Source of the DNA: Sphingobacterium psychroaquaticum
Lineage (GTDB): Bacteria > Bacteroidota > Bacteroidia > Sphingobacteriales > Sphingobacteriaceae
Assembly (NCBI RefSeq): GCF_900177625.1
Contig: NZ_FXAU01000005.1
Location: 248,001 to 312,000, forward strand
Direction of reading: 5' to 3'
Length of the DNA stretch: 64,000 nucleotides
Below are positions 60,554-64,000 of the stretch, piece after piece. Numbering within the stretch: the first letter of the stretch is position 1; each line of letters begins with the position of its first letter. The position numbers and the translations under genes were made by a program. The notes under the pieces were generated by a model that was not told the DNA's origin, ran no database searches, and saw only the letters and a list, made by a program, of their open reading frames with translations.

Positions 60554-61720
60554 ATGACGGAATTTGTTGATAAATACAGAAATGAGCTGTTGCTTAACGT
60601 GATGCCCTTTTGGGAGAAGAATTCGGTTGACCACCAATTTGGTGGTTTTTTCTCATGCCTAGACCGTGATGGAACTGTATTTGATACCGATAAATTTATG
60701 TGGTTACAGGGTCGTCAGATATGGACATTGTCGACGCTATATAACCAAGTGGAGGAGAATCCTGTATGGCGTGATATGGCTGAGCAGGGGGCTAAATTTA
60801 TCCTAAAGAACGGTCGTGATGCAGAAGGAGATTGGTATTTCTCCTTAGATAGGGCGGGAAATCCTTTGGTGCAACCGTATAACATTTTTTCGGATTGCTT
60901 TGCCAGTATGGGGCTTGCTGCGTTGTATAAAGCGACAGGTAAAGAGGAGTATGGCAAGGTTGCGGAAGATACATTTAACCGCATTTTGGAGCGGCAGCAT
61001 AATCCGAAAGGAAAATATAGCAAAGCTTACCCTGGCACAAGAAATCTGAAAGGTTTCGCTTTGCCGATGATCCTGAGCAACCTTTCGTTAGAATTGGAGC
61101 ATATTGTAGGTAGCGCCACGGTAGAAACGCTAATCGACGAGGTTATTCATGAAGTAATGGAGGTATTTTACCAACCAGAAACCGGTTTGATTATGGAAAG
61201 CGTAAACCTTGATGGATCTTTTTCTGATACGTTTGACGGACGCTTGGTGAACCCGGGGCACACGATTGAAGCCATGTGGTTTATGATGGATTTGGCTGAA
61301 AGAAGATCGGATAAGGCATTGATGACGAAATGCGTCGATATTGCATTGCGTGCACTGGAGTATGGTTGGGATGAGCAATATGGCGGTATCTTCTATTTTA
61401 AAGATATCTTAAACAAACCCTTATTACAGTTGGAGTGGGATCAGAAACTATGGTGGGTTCATTTGGAGGCTTTAGTCTGTATGGCAAAAGGATGGGCATA
61501 TACGGGCGACCCCCGTTGCAAAGAATGGTTTGAGAAGTTGGATAGCTATAGCTTCCAGCACTTCGCTGATCCAGAGTTTGGAGAATGGTATGGATACTTG
61601 AACCGTCAAGGAGAACCTTTGTTGACACTTAAAGGTGGTAAGTGGAAGGGATGCTTCCATGTACCACGTGCTTTGCTGAAGGTTTATAAAACAATGGAAA
61701 CGATCCCGGTTTATAAATAG
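60554..61720 (+). CDS. N-acylglucosamine 2-epimerase (AGE) family enzyme
   Basis: The protein has the (alpha/alpha)6-barrel AGE pattern: WLQGRQIWTLSTLYN near residue 45, NPGHTIEAMWFMMDLA near 234, LWWVHLEALVCM near 300 and WKGCFHVPRALLKVY near 370. It has no signal peptide and so acts in the cytoplasm, probably interconverting N-acetylglucosamine and N-acetylmannosamine or another 2-epimer pair; the family also includes cellobiose and other epimerases. The upstream in-frame TTG at 60548 was not used because ATG 60554 follows six bases later. It ends the second operon directly before a terminator. Confidence 0.85.
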   Translation: MTEFVDKYRNELLLNVMPFWEKNSVDHQFGGFFSCLDRDGTVFDTDKFMWLQGRQIWTLSTLYNQVEENPVWRDMAEQGAKFILKNGRDAEGDWYFSLDRAGNPLVQPYNIFSDCFASMGLAALYKATGKEEYGKVAEDTFNRILERQHNPKGKYSKAYPGTRNLKGFALPMILSNLSLELEHIVGSATVETLIDEVIHEVMEVFYQPETGLIMESVNLDGSFSDTFDGRLVNPGHTIEAMWFMMDLAERRSDKALMTKCVDIALRALEYGWDEQYGGIFYFKDILNKPLLQLEWDQKLWWVHLEALVCMAKGWAYTGDPRCKEWFEKLDSYSFQHFADPEFGEWYGYLNRQGEPLLTLKGGKWKGCFHVPRALLKVYKTMETIPVYK

Positions 61721-61762
61721 CAAATAAAAAACTCCTGATGAACATCGGGAGTTTTTTATTTG
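61721..61762. terminator. bidirectional terminator between the glycan operon and metF
   Basis: CAAATAAAAAACTCCTGATG at 61721-61740 pairs with CATCGGGAGTTTTTTATTTG at 61743-61762 (20 positions, one T-G wobble) with a two-base centre. Confidence 0.92.
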
Positions 61763-61764
61763 TA

Positions 61765-62721
61765 TTACGCTAAGCGCTCTACAATTTTTTTCGTTGGTCC
61801 GGGATTACTCATGGTATAAAAGTGCAATACCGGTGCGCCAAATTCAATCAATTCTTTACACTGTTGTACCAACCAGTCCTCACCTACTTGACGAACATCA
61901 GCGTTTGTTTTGCAGCTTTCCACCGCTTCACTCAGTTCTTCTGGGATATCCAAGTGAAAGATTTTCGGTAAAGCAATCAATTGTTTTTTTGTGGTGAGTG
62001 GTTTTAGTCCCGGAATGATGGGTACATGAATATCATTATCACGACATTTCGTCACAAACTCTTTGTATTTATCTACGTTGTAGAACATTTGGGTTACGAT
62101 GAACTCTGCCCCCATCTCTACTTTCTTCTTCAGCCATTTGAAATCGGTATTGAAGTTCGGCGCTTCAAAGTGTTTCTCCGGGTAGCCGGCAACGCCAATA
62201 CAAAAGTCTGTTTTCGCAGAGCTTTCGATATCTTCGTGTAAATATTTTCCTTCGTTCATATCGACAACCTGCTGTAGGAGGTCCGTAGCAAAGGCATGTC
62301 CACCCGGGGTTGGAATAAAATCGGCATCCCCTTTACGGGCATCACCACGTAGGACCAATACATTGTCTATCCCCAAAAAGTTGAGGTCGATCAGGGCATT
62401 TTCAGTTTCTTCTTTGGTAAATCCTCCGCAGATTAAGTGCGGCACAGCATCTACCTTATACTTACTCATAATAGCCGCGCAAATAGCCACCGTTCCTGGT
62501 CGCTTTCTGTAGGCTACACGCTCCAGAAGGCCACTGTCATGTTGTTTGTACAGGTAATCTTCCCGATGGTAGGTAACATCAATAAAAGGAGGTTTGAATT
62601 CCATAAGTTCATCCATCGTCTTAAAAATGCTTTGTATTCCCTGCCCTTTTGCGGGAGGCAATAGCTCAAAAGAAAAGGATGTCTTGCCCTTGGCGTTCTT
62701 GATATGATCAACAATCTTCAT
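61765..62721 (-). CDS. metF: methylenetetrahydrofolate reductase MetF
   Basis: MetF reduces 5,10-methylene-THF to 5-methyl-THF, the methyl donor for methionine synthesis. The 318-residue protein shows FSFELLPPAKGQG near residue 17, ICGGFTKEETENAL, the NVLVLRGD motif near 120, FCIGVAGYPEKH near 173 and the C-terminal FIVTQMFYNVDKY near 210, all family-typical (FAD-dependent TIM barrel). It is controlled by a SAM-I riboswitch directly upstream, which fits its role in the methionine cycle. Confidence 0.96.
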   Translation of the reverse strand: MKIVDHIKNAKGKTSFSFELLPPAKGQGIQSIFKTMDELMEFKPPFIDVTYHREDYLYKQHDSGLLERVAYRKRPGTVAICAAIMSKYKVDAVPHLICGGFTKEETENALIDLNFLGIDNVLVLRGDARKGDADFIPTPGGHAFATDLLQQVVDMNEGKYLHEDIESSAKTDFCIGVAGYPEKHFEAPNFNTDFKWLKKKVEMGAEFIVTQMFYNVDKYKEFVTKCRDNDIHVPIIPGLKPLTTKKQLIALPKIFHLDIPEELSEAVESCKTNADVRQVGEDWLVQQCKELIEFGAPVLHFYTMSNPGPTKKIVERLA

Positions 62722-62774
62722 AGTAATCGATTTAGGCTTAGGAGAAAACGCACAGGGATATTGTGTTTCTTCAG

Positions 62775-62874
62775 CTTATCTTTCCCGGGCTAAACCGAGT
62801 AGAATGTAGCACCTTGACCAGTGTCAGGTTGCTAAGGCTTCAGCGGGTCTATTCCCTCTGCCTTTCTCTATAAG
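62775..62874 (-). promoter_or_regulatory. SAM-I (S-box) riboswitch of metF
   Basis: The minus-strand sequence begins CTTATAGAGAAAGGCAGAGG and ends AAAGATAAG, closing helix P1 (CTTAT/ATAAG). It contains the S-box core GAGGGAATAGACCCGCTGAA, then GCCTTAGCAACCTGACACTG and AAGGTGCTA, all at the expected positions. It should bind S-adenosylmethionine and shut off metF when SAM is abundant. Between the aptamer and the metF ATG (about 50 bases) I see no terminator, so control may be at translation. Confidence 0.93.
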
Positions 62875-62923
62875 CGGTTGCTAATATCGGTAATAGAAGT
62901 GAGAACTAAAAATAAAAAGGCCG

Positions 62924-63454
62924 TTATTCTTCCCCGCGATATAAATCGACTAGCCCTTCCGGTAATTCTACTTCCAGAACTTGCTCTTCGGCATCGATAC
63001 CTAAGATTAGATCGTCATTCAATGGAAAAAGCAATTCCTGTCCGTTGAAATCTACAGAGGCCATAAACTGTTGAGGAAGCTCTTGTACCTGTGTAATTTC
63101 ACCAAGTTCTCCTTCATTTTCGTCAATGACAAGATACCCGATCAAGTCGGTATAGCGGAAATCATCCGGGTCACGCTCTGGCATCTTGTCGTTTGGGAGG
63201 TATACTTTCTTTTTGACAATGGCCTGCGCCTTATCAATATGGTCTACATCCTCAAGGTTTAGGTATGCGGTACTATTTTTTTGTAGTTTGATGGTGTCGA
63301 CAAAATAAGGAACCAATTTTTTATTGACTTCTACGAAAAGTACATCAAACTCCAAATCCATGTAATCTTCAAATTCAAAAAAAAGTTGTACTTCACCCTT
63401 TAATCCACGGGTTTTCGTGATATAGCCGATATAAAAACTCTGTTCAATTGTCAT
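62924..63454 (-). CDS. rimM: ribosome maturation factor RimM
   Basis: RimM assists maturation of the 16S rRNA 3' domain and 30S assembly by binding S19. The 176-residue protein has an N-terminal RimM domain opening with FYIGYITKTRGLKGEVQLFFEFED and a C-terminal PRC-barrel (DLIGYLVIDENEGELGEITQV...MASVDFNGQELLFPLNDD). It lies just downstream of rpsP on the same strand. The two are separated by a hairpin, so rimM is either read through or has its own promoter. Confidence 0.94.
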   Translation of the reverse strand: MTIEQSFYIGYITKTRGLKGEVQLFFEFEDYMDLEFDVLFVEVNKKLVPYFVDTIKLQKNSTAYLNLEDVDHIDKAQAIVKKKVYLPNDKMPERDPDDFRYTDLIGYLVIDENEGELGEITQVQELPQQFMASVDFNGQELLFPLNDDLILGIDAEEQVLEVELPEGLVDLYRGEE

Positions 63455-63476
63455 AATGCAAAGGTACGTAGATAAA

Positions 63477-63508
63477 ATAAAAAAAAGCCGATTCCTTGCG
63501 GATTCGGC
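63477..63508 (-). terminator. hairpin between rpsP and rimM
   Basis: On the minus strand GCCGAATCC and GGAATCGGC pair around a GCAA loop with one A-A mismatch, followed by eight T residues. It probably reduces read-through from rpsP into rimM. Confidence 0.75.
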
Positions 63509-63534
63509 CTTCTTGAATCTGTATGAATAGTGAA

Positions 63535-64000
63535 TTATCCTTCAGTTTCTTCTGTGTTTTCAGCACCTTCAGTTACCTCAGGAGCTTCTACAACTTCTTC
63601 TTCTGCTACTTCTTCAGCAACAGGCGCGTTTTTAGCAGCGATTGCCGCAGCTCTGTCCGCTTTTTTCTTTGCTTCAGCAGCTAAAGCAGCTTTCTTAGTT
63701 TCTTCTTTAGAAGATGCTAAACCAGCTTTTTTACCAGCTACTTGTGCGTTTTTGCCTTCTACCCAAGCAGCGAATAATTCTTCTGCTTTAGCTTCGTCAA
63801 AAGCACCTTTTTTCACACCACCTTGTAAGTGTTTCTTGTAAAGAACACCTTCCTCAGAAAGGAGCGTACGTGCTGTGTCAGTTGGCTGTGCACCTGTGTT
63901 TAACCAGTTCAAAGCTTTCTCGAAATCCAAGATAATTGTCGCTGGGTTTGTGTTTGGGTTGTAAGAACCGATACGCTCGATAAACTTACCATCACGTGGT
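63535..64000 (-). CDS. rpsP: 30S ribosomal protein S16, 5'-truncated by the window edge
   Basis: The minus-strand frame continues to the window end with [20 protein letters not shown] followed by [21 protein letters not shown], the S16 core. About 25 N-terminal residues lie outside the window. The C-terminal tail after about residue 75 of the visible part is an Ala/Lys/Glu-rich extension ([20 protein letters not shown] and an E-rich end), far beyond the roughly 80 residues of E. coli S16 but known from Bacteroidota. Internal TTG at 63930 must not be taken as the start. Confidence 0.93.
   Translation of the reverse strand, partial: PRDGKFIERIGSYNPNTNPATIILDFEKALNWLNTGAQPTDTARTLLSEEGVLYKKHLQGGVKKGAFDEAKAEELFAAWVEGKNAQVAGKKAGLASSKEETKKAALAAEAKKKADRAAAIAAKNAPVAEEVAEEEVVEAPEVTEGAENTEETEG

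Noticed and set aside
33294..61720. Sialic acid catabolism locus (ROK, MFS, AGE, SGNH esterases as in nan loci)
   Set aside because: No sialidase and no N-acetylneuraminate lyase were seen, and the permease looks AmpG-like, so the similarity is only in general gene types.
1..64000. CRISPR arrays, insertion sequences, prophage and tRNA genes
   Set aside because: No regularly spaced repeat array, transposase, integrase, phage structural gene or cloverleaf sequence was noticed on reading both strands. A tRNAscan or ISfinder run was not possible.

Overview
The window is a chromosomal stretch of a Bacteroidota bacterium, most likely of the Sphingobacteriaceae (Sphingobacterium-like). The evidence is three SusC/SusD pairs, many Bacteroidota-type lipoproteins, promoters of the TAnnTTTG type, a futalosine-pathway mqnD, a SecA of about 1100 residues, a fused NagB-LmbE protein and a DUF2723 membrane protein. 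No rRNA, tRNA, CRISPR array, insertion sequence or prophage was recognised. The assignment rests on reading the proteins, not on a database search.

Region 1 (1-19315) is mostly housekeeping: the surE end, a small membrane protein, mqnD, secA, a SPOR protein, an M20 amidohydrolase, a degenerate thiamine-pyrophosphokinase-like protein, a GNAT, hflX, recG (minus), a lipoprotein, an EamA transporter, ridA with an unlisted 44-residue membrane protein upstream, an ECF sigma factor with a membrane partner, radA, a TlpA-like thioredoxin and the nagB-lmbE fusion.

Region 2 (19369-26623) looks like an iron or siderophore uptake island: an AraC regulator diverges from a SusC-like receptor, a SusD-like_2 lipoprotein and a PepSY membrane protein. 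The divergent intergenic region carries three copies of TTAGA-N5-TCTAA placed on the predicted promoters.

Region 3 (26663-33231) is housekeeping again: lipB, glnS, a DUF2723 O-mannosyltransferase-like protein and an outer-membrane barrel.

Region 4 (33294-61720) is the accessory highlight: a 28-kb polysaccharide utilisation locus. It has a ROK regulator, an AmpG-like permease, two SusC/SusD pairs, a DUF5018-like and a DUF5017-like surface lipoprotein, two tandem GHL10 glycosidase-like lipoproteins, a NAGPA/DUF2233 phosphodiester glycosidase lipoprotein, a secreted FAD oxidoreductase, two unrecognised exported proteins, a DUF5009 (HGSNAT-like) acetyltransferase, two tandem SGNH esterases, a DUF4434 protein and an N-acylglucosamine 2-epimerase. 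A 58-bp AT-rich element occurs almost identically upstream of two of its transcription units and in degenerate form upstream of the third, which suggests one regulon. The enzyme mix suggests an amino-sugar glycan, possibly with HexNAc-1-phosphodiester links. The substrate is inference.

Region 5 (61765-64000, minus strand) holds metF behind a clear SAM-I (S-box) riboswitch, then rimM and the 3' part of rpsP.
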